Assembly: GCA_002007465.1 (NCBI GenBank)
Contig: LNAC01000031.1
Span: forward strand, 2,387,221-2,451,220
DNA: 64,000 bases
From: Ailurus styani
Lineage: Eukaryota; Chordata; Mammalia; Carnivora; Ailuridae
Reading direction: 5' to 3'
Part shown: piece after piece, positions 10,931-22,740 of the stretch
How positions within the stretch are numbered: the first letter of the stretch is position 1
Layout: every line of letters begins with the position of its first letter
Program-made: the position numbers and the translations under genes
The notes under the pieces: model-generated
Databases searched by the model: none
Told to the model about the DNA's origin: nothing
The model's input: only the letters and a program-made list of their open reading frames with translations

Positions 10931-11869
10931 TTATAATGCTGTCTTGCCTTAGGTACTATGACAGACTCTGTGATTGTTGGCATCGAAGTCCTTCATTCCC
11001 ATCCAACTTTTCCCTGATTTCCTCTACTAGAAAGTTTGACAGACTGGACAGACAGAAGATTGTCTTTCCAGGATTCTCTTGTACTTAGGAGTAGCATGCA
11101 TTCAGTTACACCTAATAGAATATAAAATAACTCACTAGTTAGTATGCCTACAAAAGCATCTTAAAGGAGAAAAAAGTGATTCTTGTTCCCTTTGTTTAGG
11201 AAAATAGCTGACCCAGAGTATTCAATATATGCTAGTTACTGATACTAATAGTAATAATAATTTTATTATTGAAAAGATCACAGAACATAGAACAGAGTGA
11301 TAACCATTAATATTAATTTCCCATTCCTCACTGGTTGAATTCAAAACATATAGGCTTGGCATGGAAACGTTAATGGTCAGATAGATTTTTCCTTCACGAT
11401 AGCCTGCCCTTGAAACTGGTAGGTGGTGCCAACTATAGTTGATCATATCACAAGCCCCCAGAAGACTGGCTGGCTCCTCTCAGAGGGAGATGTTTCATGA
11501 CAAGAACTAAAGTCAGAACTTGTCATGGAGTTTTTGGACAATCATGAAACCCTGAGAACTGAATTATGAGGCAGTATATGAATTTTGCAAACCATTGCTA
11601 TTTAGAATTTCTGTGGATGTTTGTGATATATGCTCTTAAATCTTTTCAACTTTGTATGGTGAGAGGTCTTAGTCAGTGATCCTGGGAAAAATGGAATTAG
11701 TTGATAATGGAATATTCCTTGAAATCTAAACTTCTTTAAAATGCTCTTCAATGGCTGTGCAATGTCTACATTATTTCCTCCCCTCCCAACTTTTTCTCCC
11801 ACTTTCCAATTCCTTCTTTCTTATCGAGACCATACATTTTTCATGTTACCTTAATTCTCAAAAACAGCT
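10931..11869. other. Unassigned sequence
   Basis: I see no gene or secure repeat. The 74-codon (11222-11446) and 66-codon (11602-11802) minus-strand frames have no recognisable features. Confidence 0.35.
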
Positions 11870-12430
11870 GTGATTCCCACTACTTGCATAAGGAAACCCC
11901 CATTTCCTCACTGTAAAATTGAAGTCTTTCCACAGTTAAGTCCTAGTCTAATCTTACCTTTTATTTTGCCTCTATCTGTATTTTCCTCTCTAAACATCTG
12001 ATTCTCTTGAAAGTACTCCAAATATAACATGCTATGCCATGGTGTGTTTGAAATACCCTTCCTGATATTTAATTCCTATTTATGTCTTATTGATTATTCT
12101 GGGCTCAACTTAACTTTCTTCTATATTCTTAAAGTCTTCTCAGGCTACAGTGATCTTTTTCTCCTTTGGACTATATGGGTTTGTTCCTAAAGTTATGGCA
12201 TATAAGCTCACTTACGGATATAATATATGTAAACTTGTTAGCATTGTCCAAGATAGGGAAGAAGAAAAGGAACTGTCTTAAAATGTTATTTGCTTTTGAA
12301 AATGTATATTTTAAATCTCCTTACCAAGGAAGTAAGTATTTTGAAGAGTTTTTATATATCTTATTTTTCCTGTATCCTTATTTTTTCACAGTGTACAGCA
12401 CTGCATAATAAATACTTGGTAGATAACAAA
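11870..12430 (+). mobile_element. L2 element, 3' part, sense
   Basis: The diverged L2 3' region ends in the diagnostic 'acagcactgcataataaata' followed by 'cttggtagataacaaatgaa' (consensus '..gcacatagtaggtgctcaataaatatttgttgaatgaa'). Upstream CT-rich sequence fits L2 ORF2/3' UTR decay. The 80-codon frame at 12166-12408 is L2 debris. Confidence 0.65.
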
Positions 12431-13394
12431 TGAATTTTCAAGGACAATGGTATTTACAATGGAGTTCAGAGAATCTTGTAAGTTGCTAAAACATTTTTAA
12501 GGGATCTGAGAATACAAAATAATTTTAATGATAATATTAAGATATTATTTGCCTTTTTCATATTCATCTTAAGTGTACTGTGGAATTTTCCAGAAGCTAT
12601 GTAACTAGTGATGTAGTAACAGAGTAAATACATAAGCAGATATGAGAATCCAATTGTCTTCTTTCTATTATCTAGAAATTTCAGAGATCGGTAAAAATCT
12701 AAAATAACACTTTACTCATTATTTTTGGTTTTGGATATCAAGTTATTTTTCACAAAATATGCCATTTATAGTAACATGTAATGAGCTTACTATGATTATC
12801 TTTAAATACATGAATAAACATGCAATTTTAATTTTTCAATTTTCATTTAGATTATAGTAAATATCGATAGATATAATCCTATTAGCAAAGATATAGGAGT
12901 TCCTGATAATTTCTAAGAGTATAAAAAATCTTGAGTTCATAATGTAAGAGACTTATTGTTCAATTTAAGAAGGAGAGAAGACACAAGACAGGGTGAAAAA
13001 GGATGATGGAGATCAGCTCCTACTTATTGTTTAAAATAAATATTGTTTAATGTATTGGACAGGACACTCAACAGCTTTCCCTTGAATGAGGAGACAATAT
13101 GGAAGTCAAAAGTCACACATGTAGAGAAATTAAGTTTAGATATTTGTAAAATGCTGCCTTCCTCAACAAAAGCATGCCTACCATTTGTTAAGTCATATGC
13201 TGTATATTTTTAGCTATTTCTATGCATTAGAAATTTACATGACTGATTTTCCAAACTATGAAGATCCTGATTCCCATCTTTAATTTATTCTTACTATTAA
13301 CAGTTACACAATTCCTTTTATTTATCAGCTTCTTAGCACTATTTCACAGCTTAAGAGCTGAAATATACTATTATATGTTTTTAAACACTGACAC
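12431..13394. other. Unassigned AT-rich sequence with one copy of a 47-base duplication
   Basis: No gene is recognised. Bases 13230-13276 match 15134-15180 exactly (see that feature). The rest is AT-rich with no repeat consensus that I recognise. Confidence 0.45.
13230..13276 (+). repeat. 47-base exact direct duplication, copy 1
   Basis: This stretch begins 'gaaatttacatgactg' and ends 'gatcctgattccca'. It is identical, base for base, to 15134-15180 and differs at the first base beyond each end. It is not simple sequence and not part of a repeat family that I recognise. Confidence 0.95.
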
Positions 13395-13620
13395 AGATAA
13401 TATCTAACATTTGTTGAGTGTATGCTGTTAACCAAGGATTCTCTAAGTTCTCTATACTAATAACTCATTCAGCCCCCTAGAAAACTTGCATCATAATATA
13501 CTCTTACTGTTCTCACTATATAGACAAGGAATTATAATTAACTAAGTTTACTCAGCTAATAAATGACAGAACCAGGATTCATACATGGCAATCTGGCTCT
13601 GGGGCAATTTATTATAAAAA
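13395..13620 (-). mobile_element. MIR element, antisense
   Basis: The reverse complement of MIR is readable: 'catttgttgagtgtatgctg', 'aataactcattcagccccc', 'atagacaaggaatta', 'ctcagctaataaatgacaga' and 'accaggattcatacatggca'. Confidence 0.85.
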
Positions 13621-14583
13621 CCTATCCTGGAGACTTAAAAAATACTTAGTTTCTCCCTTTAAAAAAAGAAAAGTGTGGCAAGAGATTATCCATTGATGAA
13701 ATTTCCATTATAAACCCTTGAAATTTATAACATTGGAAGTCATTTTCATTTTAATGATATCAAGTATTACAGACCTAGAATTTAGATATCATTATTAACA
13801 GGCATACATTTTGCTCATTCAGCCTCAGAAATAGGTACTCTCAAAATTTTATAGACTTATTAAAAACTATCTAAAGTATAAATTCCAAAACCTTGTCTCT
13901 AGAGTTGTCATATTTATTTAACTTAATAATCAACATAATAATTAACTTCTCAAATTATGTGCTAGGCTGTTAAGTGTGAGAAGCTGTGATTCAGTCCTTG
14001 CATGGAGATGGGATAATTGGTAAATGAAGTTGTTGTAGAGGGAATTGAACAGGCTGAGAAGTGCAGGGGTCAGAGACGATTGCATTATAGAAGAACAAGT
14101 CTGGCTGTAAAACTGTGACCAGAATTCAAGTCCAGAAGGTTAAATGTGAATATCTATGCTCCTCACAGCCTCTGTAAAGACAAATTTAGGCTCTGGTGCT
14201 GTCAGGATTTTGTTCTGGGGCAGGTCGGTGGTGGTCTTTTTACCATTCTGAATATAGACAATGGGTAGAACCCTGCAGCTTGTCGCTTGCTATTCTGACC
14301 CAATACTTATTTGTGTAATCAGTTCCACACATTAGATTAATTGATTTGAAAGATTATACACCAGAATCTCCCTTAATCAATACTACTCATTTTTACAAAG
14401 ATCATTTAATGAAGAAACGGCTTTTAATTTGTGAGTTATCGTTAGTGCTTTGGACATGTAGTTACTAATGCCATGAGGCCACCAAACACGCTGTATGTTT
14501 CAGAAGTGTTGTAATTCCCCTTGGTCTTCCTCTGAGAAGTTCTCAAGGTGTAAAAATCCTCAGCGTGTAGCCTATGTTAGCTC
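13621..14583. other. Mostly unassigned, with a possible old LINE/SINE trace
   Basis: No gene. Bases 13960-14060 ('tgtgctaggctgttaagtg', then 'gtccttgcatggag') resemble the widespread old repeat reading 'ctatgtgccaggcactg..ccctgccctcatggagctt', but too weakly to claim a family. Confidence 0.35.
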
Positions 14584-14831
14584 AAGAAGTGGGGGAGGAA
14601 GTCATCAGAGAGGGAGAAAAACTGTGACAGACTCTTAACTCTAGGAAACAAACTGGGGGTTATTGGAGGGGAGGGGAGTGGGGGATGGGCTAACTGGGTG
14701 ATGGGCATTGGGGAGGACACATGATGTAATGACCACTGGGTGTTATATGCCTCTGGCGAATTAGTGAACACTATATCTGAAAATGATGATGTACTATATG
14801 TTGGCTAATTGAATTAAAAAAAAAAAAAAGA
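14584..14831 (+). mobile_element. Carnivore L1 3' end, sense, 5'-truncated
   Basis: The 3' UTR of a carnivore-lineage L1 is recognisable by 'agactcttaactctaggaaa', 'gatgggcattggggaggaca', 'tgaccactgggtgttatatg' and a final 'aattgaattaaaaaaaa' with a 13-14 base A tail (14817-14830). Only about 250 bases inserted. It shares its source family with the antisense L1 pieces at 48174 and 63086. Confidence 0.9.
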
Positions 14832-16344
14832 ATTGTGTGGGGAGACAGAGAAGGGCTCATGGCTTTGTGTGGGTGGAGAGAAGTCCCATTTCTATCCTGT
14901 TCACTTCCTCCCTGTTGCCACCTGAAAATCTTGTTTGTATGAAATCAGAGTTCCTAATGAGTTGTCAAGAGTTATATATTTCCATTTTCTGTCTTGGTCT
15001 TTGTGATTAAGCAGAATTTAAAAGGATGGTAGGTAGTATGAGGGGGAGAAATTAAAACAAAACCCCCAAAACAGATGAGAACCAGAAGAGAGAGAGACAC
15101 CCAAGTTGGTGAGAGAACTGAGATGGAAATGTGGAAATTTACATGACTGATTTTCCAAACTATGAAGATCCTGATTCCCACCTCCCCTGTCATTTCAGCT
15201 TAGCACCAGCTCTGGAGACAGACAGTCAAGGAGTTTGTCAACTCCAGGGAAGGCTTCCAGTTTCAAGGTGGGTTTCCAGAGCAACAAGCAGGAGAAAAAC
15301 ATACAGTTGTATGCATCTTAAATGCATGTAAGAGGTGACTACCTAGCCTGGCACACCCAGAAAATTTCCTGATTATAGTTTCAACAGAATATCTACACTC
15401 TATCAACCAGTGCTGTGGCCATTACTTCATTCCTCATGTATTAGTTTTATTAATATAATTAACCAATTTAAAAGTTCTTTATAGTCTCGATGATATACAG
15501 CGTTTTATTTTAAAATCCTACTTAATTGGGAAAAGACGTATTCTAAGTTCAATTTCACAGGCAGCAAATATTTCAAGAATGAAAATTTCTTTCTAAAATA
15601 AACATGTATACAAAGGTAGATATTATGTAAATTATACTTCTTCAATTTCATAGATTTAACAATTTAACAAATATACTTAATCTAGTTCTCTTTTAGAAAA
15701 AAGTTGATGTTTCCAAATAAACTGGAAAAGATAATAAATCAATAATGTCCTTAGGTTTTTATTCTGTTGTCACAGCATCAGTATATTCATCATAGTTAAG
15801 GCGTGAGGAAATAACACAATCAATATTCATAAACATAAAATGCAAAGACATATACTTCTATATTGAGAAGTGTCATTCCTAATTGCAAATATGCCAGTTT
15901 TACTGACATTGTCATTAATAGGATTTTCAAATAAATTTTTAAATGAAACTTATTGTGTTCCTAGAGTAAGTTTATAAAAACACTTCCATTAATTAATTAT
16001 ATGTGTAATTTAAAATTGTCTCTATTATATATTTGACATTTTCTTTAAAATTAAAAAAGAAATGCCCCATTGTGCCAATTCATTGCTTAAACATTTTATT
16101 ATCCACTTTCAGATTGAATAAACAAATCTAATTGTATTAACCACCCATTCTTCCTTTTTTTTCCTCCCTTAGCTTATAGGTCACTTTGAAATTCTATTTT
16201 GTGACACTCAAATTTTTATTATGACTTTCATATGCTAGTGAATGAGGATTATATTTGCTTATATTTGAAACTGAGTCCTTAGACTATCGTTCATGAGATA
16301 TGGACCATCTCCAGAAAGGAATAAAAACTAGTTTTTTTTAGGTT
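14832..16344. other. Unassigned; GC-richer first part with exon-like segment
   Basis: Bases 14832-15350 are richer in GC than their surroundings. They carry the second copy of the 47-base duplication (15134-15180) and a segment at 15199-15267 with splice-like borders. Bases 15400-16344 are very AT-rich with nothing recognised. No known protein match is visible in the 66-codon open frame 15131-15331. Confidence 0.35.
15134..15180 (+). repeat. 47-base exact direct duplication, copy 2
   Basis: Identical to 13230-13276, in the same orientation, 1,904 bases apart start to start. It ends directly against a pyrimidine tract 'cctcccctgtcatttcag' (15181-15198). Confidence 0.95.
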
Positions 16345-16359
16345 AAAATGTAAATTTCT

Positions 16360-16557
16360 GGGCGCCTGGGTGGCTCAGTGGGTTAAAGCCTCTGCTTTCG
16401 GCCCAGGTCATGATCTCAGGGTCCTGGGATCGAGGCCCACATCGGGCTCTCTGCTCCGCAGGGAGCCTGCTTCCCCCTCTCTCTCTCTGCCTGCCTCTCT
16501 GCCTCCTTGTGATCTCTCTCCCGCTGTGAAATAAATAAATAAAATCTTTAAAAAAAA
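16360..16557 (+). mobile_element. CAN-SINE, sense, young mustelid-type
   Basis: Complete element from 'gggcgcctgggtggctcag' to an A-rich tail with (AAAT)n. It carries an A-box-like 'tggctcagtgg', a B-box-like 'gggatcgaggccc' and the 'ctgcctgcctctctgcctcc' body. Perfect 15-base target-site duplications (aaaatgtaaatttct) lie at 16345-16359 and 16558-16572. Confidence 0.97.
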
Positions 16558-16572
16558 AAAATGTAAATTTCT

Positions 16573-17029
16573 TTCCTAACCAAAATTGTGCTTTTTAAAG
16601 TATTGCTCATCCTTCCTCATATTTGGCTGAAACTGTAGACAGACCTTGAACTTTAGCTTTATGGAAGGTTATGAGGGAAGGATCAGAGTTGTCAACCTTA
16701 GCAAGAGCTTGAGAACTACTAGAGGTACAAACTTCAAAACAGAGAGAGACAGAAGACTGCTACTGGTATTTTCAAACGTGTACATTAGTCTGACCTCACG
16801 GATGAAGGCATCAGGCATCTTGTCTATATGTGGGATAGTTCTAAACCCCAACTCAGAGTAGAAGTTAAGATCCATTAGAAGACAAAAAGATCTATTCATG
16901 GAATAAGCTCTATCCCTGGCAACTTGTGCACTGCACAAACTGAGCAGCTGTAGGAAGACACCCTGATGTACTTTAGGACTGTGTCAGATGTTCACAATGC
17001 CCCTAAGACTTATACTTCCCTCTCATTTT
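16573..17029. other. Unassigned sequence
   Basis: Opposed open frames of 71 (+) and 89 (-) codons at 16646-16938 overlap almost completely and match nothing I know. I read them as chance. Confidence 0.35.
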
Positions 17030-17370
17030 CAGAATAGCTTTTTCTTATCCTTAATACCTCAGTTAAAAATCTTACTTTTTCTTGTTAAGTTCCTTTGGAC
17101 ACCCAATTTAAACTAGATCCCTCTTATTCTCTCTCATAGGATCCTTTTCTTATCTCCCAGTGAATTTAATTCATGAGAGCTATATCTATATATCTCTATT
17201 TCTCTATCTATATTTATCTCAATATACATAGACAAATATTTTTATTAGGGTCCATCAGTATGGGCACTATATCTTTTTGTTTATTATAGTGTTCTCCAAG
17301 CCTAGTAGAGTACCTGGCCCATAAACAACTATCAGTAAGGGCTGAATTTGTTAAATAAATAAATGTTAAA
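17030..17370 (+). mobile_element. L2 3' end, sense
   Basis: The L2 3' signature is 'gggcactatatctttttg', 'ttattatagtgttctccaag', 'cctagtagagtacctggccc' and 'gctgaatttgttaaataaat'. The tail runs into AAAT-rich sequence. Confidence 0.65.
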
Positions 17371-17499
17371 TAAAAAAATGCACCATCTAAATAACTGGCT
17401 AATATATCAACTAAACTGGATGGAGTAGAGCACATAGCACCACTGGTAAGGTAGAATTTTCAGGAGCCCTTTGATCCCCTGAAAGAACAAAGGAGGTAA

Positions 17500-19465
17500 C
17501 TTTGAAATCGGTACAGGACTAGCAATAAACAACTGCAATTTGAAATTAAAAATACAATATCATTTATATTAGTGGCCCCAAAGATAAAACACTTATGACT
17601 AAATCTAACAAAATATATACAAGATTTATATGAAAAAAACTATATAACCATGATAGATTAAATCAAAAAACACTAAATGGATAGAGAGATAGTCCATGTT
17701 AATGGATAGGAAGACTCAATATCATCAAGGTGTCAGTTCTTCCCAACCTGATCTGAGGATTCAATAAATTTCTATAAAAATTTCAGCAAGTTATTTTGTA
17801 AATATTGATGAACTGAATCTAAAGTTTACAAAGAGAGTCAAAAACTCACAATAGCCAATGCAATATTGAAGAAAAAAAAAAGTTAGGGGACTGACACCAC
17901 ATGTCTTCAAGACTTACAATAAAGCTTCAGTAATCAAGACACTGTGGTATTGGCAAAAGAACAGACAAATAGATCAGCAGAACAGAATAAAAGGTACAGA
18001 AATAGACCCACACACATATAGTCAACTGATATTTGACAAGAGAGTTAAGGCAATACAATGGAGCAAAGAGAGTCTTTTCAATCAATGGCACCGGTGCTGG
18101 AAAAACTGGACATATTCATGTGAAAAAAGAAGTGAATCAAGACACAGACCCTACAACCTTCATAAAAATTAACCCAAAATAGTTCACAGATCAAAATGTA
18201 ATATTCAAAACTATAAAGCTCCTACAAGATAATACAGGAGAAAACCTAGATGACTTTGGGCACGGTGATGACTTTTTAGATCTAATGTCAAAGATATGTC
18301 ATGAAAGAAAGAGTTGATAAGGTAGAATTTATTAAAATTAAAAACTTCTGCTCCATAAAAGACAATGTCAAACGAGAAAAGAAGCCATAGATTAGGAGAC
18401 AGTATTTGCAAAAGACACATCTGATAAAGAACTCTTATCCAAAATATACAAAGAACTCTTACAATTCAACAGTAAGAACACACAAAGAAAACAAAAAATG
18501 GGCCAAAACCCTTAGCGGACACCTTAACCACAAAAGATATGCAGATGACAAACACGTATATGGAAAGATACTCCACATCACATGTCATGAAGGATACGCA
18601 AATTAAAACTTGAGATATTACTACATATCCATTGACATGTCCCAAATCTGGACATTGTCAACACCAAATGCTGGTAATAATGTAGAACAGAAGGAACTTT
18701 CATTCATTGTTGATGGGAATGCAAAAAGGAACAGCCACTTAGGAAAACATTTTAGTGGTTTTCTACAAAACTAAACATACTCTGGCCATATGATCTAGCA
18801 ATCGTGCTACTTGATATTTATCTAAAAGTGTTGAAAAAGTATTATCCATGCAAAAACTTGCACACATATGTTTATTACAACGTTTTTCATAAATGCCAAA
18901 ACTTGGAAGCAACGAAGATGTCTTTCTGGGTGAATGGATAAATAAACCACGGTACATCCAGACAACGGAATATTATTCCAACACCAGAAAGAAATGAGCT
19001 ATTTGGCATGAAAACATATGGAGGAATGTCAATTGCATATTACTAAGTGAAATAAGTCAATCTGAAAAGACTACAGATTTTATGATTCCAATTATATGAC
19101 TTTCCGGAAAAGGCAAAACTATAACAATAATAAAAAGATCAGTAGTTGCCAGAGGTTTCCGGGGAGAGGGAGGGACACACAGAGGATTTTTAAGGCAGTA
19201 AGAATACTCTCTATGATACCATGATGGATAAATGTTACTATACATTTGTCCAAATCTATAGAATATACAATATCATGAGTGAACCATAATATAAACTATG
19301 GATTTTATATCATCAATTATAAAGAATGTACCACTCTGGTGGGCAGTGCTGATAATGGGGGAGACTACGCATGTGTGAAGTATACCAGAAATCTCTGTGC
19401 CTTCCCCTCAGTTTTGCTATGAACCTAAATCTGTAAAAAATAAAGTCATAATAAAAAGAAAAATT
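17500..19465 (+). mobile_element. L1 (L1MB/L1MC-type), 3' half, sense
   Basis: This is the 3' two kilobases of a primate/carnivore-shared old L1: the ORF2 C-terminal third (17506 to about 19055), then a 3' UTR with 'gatcagtagttgccagaggt', 'accactctggtgggcagtg', 'gctgataatgggggagacta' and a terminal 'gtaaaaaataaagtcataat'. The 5' half is missing. Confidence 0.9.
17506..19055 (+). pseudogene. L1 ORF2 C-terminal remnant, decayed
   Basis: ORF2 of L1 encodes an endonuclease and reverse transcriptase that copies L1 RNA at a nicked chromosomal site. Only the part downstream of the reverse transcriptase core is left here. Recognisable stretches include the region near 17922-18010 (rearranged reading like 'AS VIKTLWYWQKNRQIDQQNRIKG'-type L1 text split by stops), and near 18960-19030 the end of ORF2. 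Stops and frameshifts interrupt every frame; the longest open frame on the plus strand is 66 codons (18406-18606). It cannot make a working enzyme. Confidence 0.85.
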
Positions 19466-21535
19466 AAGGGAGGAACCTTAGCTGGCCAAAAGAGAATTGC
19501 CTTCCTTTCCTTACGAACACAGGCGATAAAGCAGAAAGTAAGAGCATCAGAGAGCGGGCATAACAGACACGCAGCATAGCTCAGATGAGAAATTTCCTTG
19601 TACTGAAACACGAATAGAAGAGTAGGAGGAAGAGACTAGGATCCCTTAATTTGATTCCATGCCTTGAGCCAGTGCCAATTTCAATCTGGATTGGGTTACC
19701 ATCTGATGTAGAAAGGAAGGAGACAGGGAGGAACATGGTAAAGACAGTCTCAAAGGAGCCCACTTCACTCCATTCCCATTTCCATAGAGGCCAGGAACCA
19801 TGACTACTAGGATTTTAAAGACTTGTTACAACTCCCACTTAACTTATAGTTTGCTTGCTTCCTTATTTATTTATTTAACCTTTGAAACTTTAAGAAAGGT
19901 TTTCTAAAATGTAAAAGGATTGTGCTTTGCTTTAGACAAAGCTGGGCGGTAGCGATGGGGACCTAAGAGCCTCTTGCTGTTGAATGAGGGCTGTGGATAG
20001 AGGGAAGGCGGAAGGCAGAGGGAGACAAGTACTGGTGTTAAGCAGGCCACACTGGTAGGCTCTGCACGAAATAAGCAAGGTGATGGGGACCTCAATTATG
20101 CCCAGGAGATTTAAACTTGGAAGGCATCTAGTCACTGCAATAAATTATTTCTTTAAACATAATTCTAGATGATTAAATGTAGGCTGGGAAAGATAAGTGC
20201 CAACAATAATATTCTGTGAAGCTATAGCATTTTTATTTGATTGCACATTTGATATATTTTCATTCAGTCTAAGTTTGTGTCACTCAGAATTTAGTTTTGA
20301 GATAATAAAAAACAATTTCCTGATAGCTATATTAAACTCAGTAATCCTATTTCCCTTGCCTAAATGATTTATTTCCAGCTCATCTTTGATAGTTTAAAAG
20401 AGTCATGTGTTTTTAGAGTTTGGTAGTAGAAGAAAAGTTTTATAGTTCTCTTAACACTATTTTGGCTTTTTAAAAATACATCTAACTAACCCTCTTTTCA
20501 AAGCCATGCAGAGTCCCTCCTTCTATGTTAAACAGTTTAGGGAAGGCTATCACCCCCTAATAGTTTTTTGTCTCAGGTCTTACCCACTCATTTGCTGATG
20601 AACAGCCAAGTGGTACCTATGTAATGCTTGAGCTGCACAGCTATTCAGCCCACTGTCTTCTCTTCTGGAAGTTCTGGAGGTTATATGTGCAACCCTACTG
20701 CTGCTAAATTCCACTATTTCCCTGCCCTTTCTAGGTGCGGTAAGGCTGACTACGTGATCCTCAACTCTTTTTTTGTTCCTTTTGGTCCTCTTGGAAAGGA
20801 CTGTAAATATATGGGTCACCTGCACATCCTGTCACTTGGGAAGAAAGGATCCCTGCTACGCTGATGCTACGCTGAAAAAGACGTATGTGAGATGAGGCCA
20901 GTAATCCCATTAAGCCCCGTGGGTCTGAGCAATTCAGGGTATCTGGTGAAAGGTTGTGGTATCTTTTAGAATTAATACTTAGAACTAGCCCATGACATGT
21001 TTCCAAATCACAAACAATAATTGTTCCCTGGGATATGCAGGCAATTCCTCCTTATCCTGCTACCTCAAGACACTAGCCTGTTATTTTAAATTTCTAAGTA
21101 AAGTTTTACAGCCTTTTTGAATACTGAACCTTATAGACAGTTATTTCAAAAGAAATGAATTCTATTTCCCCTGTCTTTTTATGGGAATCACTTCTACTTA
21201 TGGAAAACTTAATATCTCTAGAAAGTAAGAATTCAAGGAAACCCAGATTGTAAAGCAGAAGAAAATGGCTATAAGTGGGATTTTCAAATTTAAACTCTTG
21301 ACCAAATGGGTTCCACTTCATTACTGATTGCTGACTGATAGCTCTCCTTTTAGGATCATGCTGTGATAGAGACTGCGGAGAAGTATGATCAGAAGCAAGA
21401 CTAGTGTCTCTCATTTTATGAATAATATGTGTCACATTAGGTTAACATGGCATATTTAAGCAAATGTCAGTAAACACATTTTGAGAAAAATACTCTTTTT
21501 TACTTAAGTAATCCCTATAATTTGATAACATAAAA
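19466..21535. other. Unassigned sequence
   Basis: No gene is recognised in 2.1 kb. Bases 20500-21050 are somewhat GC-richer and hold overlapping frames of 78-81 codons on both strands, which match nothing I know. An 11-base tandem duplication (gctacgctgat) lies at 20854-20874. The 109-codon minus-strand frame 21106-21435 has no recognisable domain and a composition typical of AT-rich chance frames. Confidence 0.35.
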
Positions 21536-21730
21536 CACTAGAATCTTAGAATGTTGGAGCTAAAAAGAAGTTTAATAATCATTTAGCCCAACTTACACGT
21601 TTTTAAGATCAAAAGTAGATATTCGTGTTATGTGATTAACCTCGGGTTCCTCTGCCAGTTTGGAGCAGACCAAACTCTTGATACAAAGTTTTCTGGCACT
21701 CAGCCCAGTGCGCTTCTGTTTTTAAATTAC
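21536..21730 (+). mobile_element. Old MIR/L3-type remnant
   Basis: The words 'agaatcttagaatgttggag', 'atcatttagcccaacttaca' and 'tggcactcagcccagtgcgc' follow the widespread old mammalian repeat reading 'agagctggaagggacctt..atctagtccaaccc..cccagtgctctt'. I recognise the pattern but cannot fix the family. Confidence 0.5.
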
Positions 21731-22525
21731 AAAATTTTCAGCTCTTCCTTTGGCAGAAGGGAAAGAGTTATTCCGCAAAGTACTCCCATGGAATCAGCCT
21801 ATTTCTCACCATGAAAAGTTTGAGGTGGCTGGGGAAATATGGAACTACTGTGAGCTTTAGCATAAAGAAAAAAATGGAAGAAATGAAAGGGACCAGTAGC
21901 AAGCGCCACTCTGATGCTTGCCATGGAATCACAGATTTTAAAGAAAGAATCTATGTTTACTACCACAAGTTCATTGAATACTTTCTTACTCAGCAAATGG
22001 AATTAAGAGAACTGCCCAAGTGACCTGCCCAAGAGCTGCCCACTCTTAAAAACTAAGTGTTAAAACTAATTGGCAAGGCAATATGTCTAATATCTATGTA
22101 TGTAATTGCCTAAAATAGTCATGTAAACAGCCATCCATGTCTTTGAATTTTATTATTGGTGAGGGGTTGGGAAGATATTTTTAGGCCCAGTGAATAGTAA
22201 GAGTAAAAATCACACAACTAAGTACTAGCAGAATCTGTACCATTTTGTAGTTCTAATGTTCTTTTGTCCAAAGACATTTTTCCCATAAATATATAGTTTA
22301 AATATATTTTTTATTTTATCTCTGTCATTTAGAAGTTTCCAGCAGAATAAAGGCTGAACTCCTCAAATTCTTAGTCTAGCTGCAGTAGAGTGTGCGTGAG
22401 AACCTGACATCCCAAAATGACTGGTTTGATCAATATGCACAAAACACCTACTCTTGTGCCCCAGATGCCTTCTGTATTCTAGTAAGAAAAGAATGTAAGT
22501 GATATGAACTGTAATATGAGGTAAG
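21731..22525. other. Unassigned sequence
   Basis: No gene or RNA. The 70-codon plus-strand frame 21811-22023 has no known match, and the 65-codon minus frame overlaps it. Confidence 0.35.
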
Positions 22526-22538
22526 AAATTACTTTGTA

Positions 22539-22727
22539 GGGCACCCGGGTGGCTCAGTGGGTTAAAGCCTCTGCCTTCGGCTCAGGTCATGATCTCAGGG
22601 TCCTGGGATCGAGGCCCGCATCAGGCTCCCTGCTTAGCAGGGAGCCTGCTTCCTCCTCTCTGCCTGCCTCTCTGCCTACTTGTAATCTCTCTCTCTGTGT
22701 CAAATAAATAAATAAAACCTTTTAAAA
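22539..22727 (+). mobile_element. CAN-SINE, sense, young mustelid-type
   Basis: Full element from 'gggcacccgggtggctcag' through 'gggatcgaggcccgcatca' and 'ctctctgcctgcctctctgc' to a (AAAT)n tail. Perfect 13-base target-site duplications (aaattactttgta) lie at 22526-22538 and 22728-22740. Confidence 0.97.
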
Positions 22728-22740
22728 AAATTACTTTGTA

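Noticed and set aside
17181..17222. TATC/TATA-rich stretch as a regulatory array
   Set aside because: It is degenerate simple sequence inside or beside an L2 remnant.
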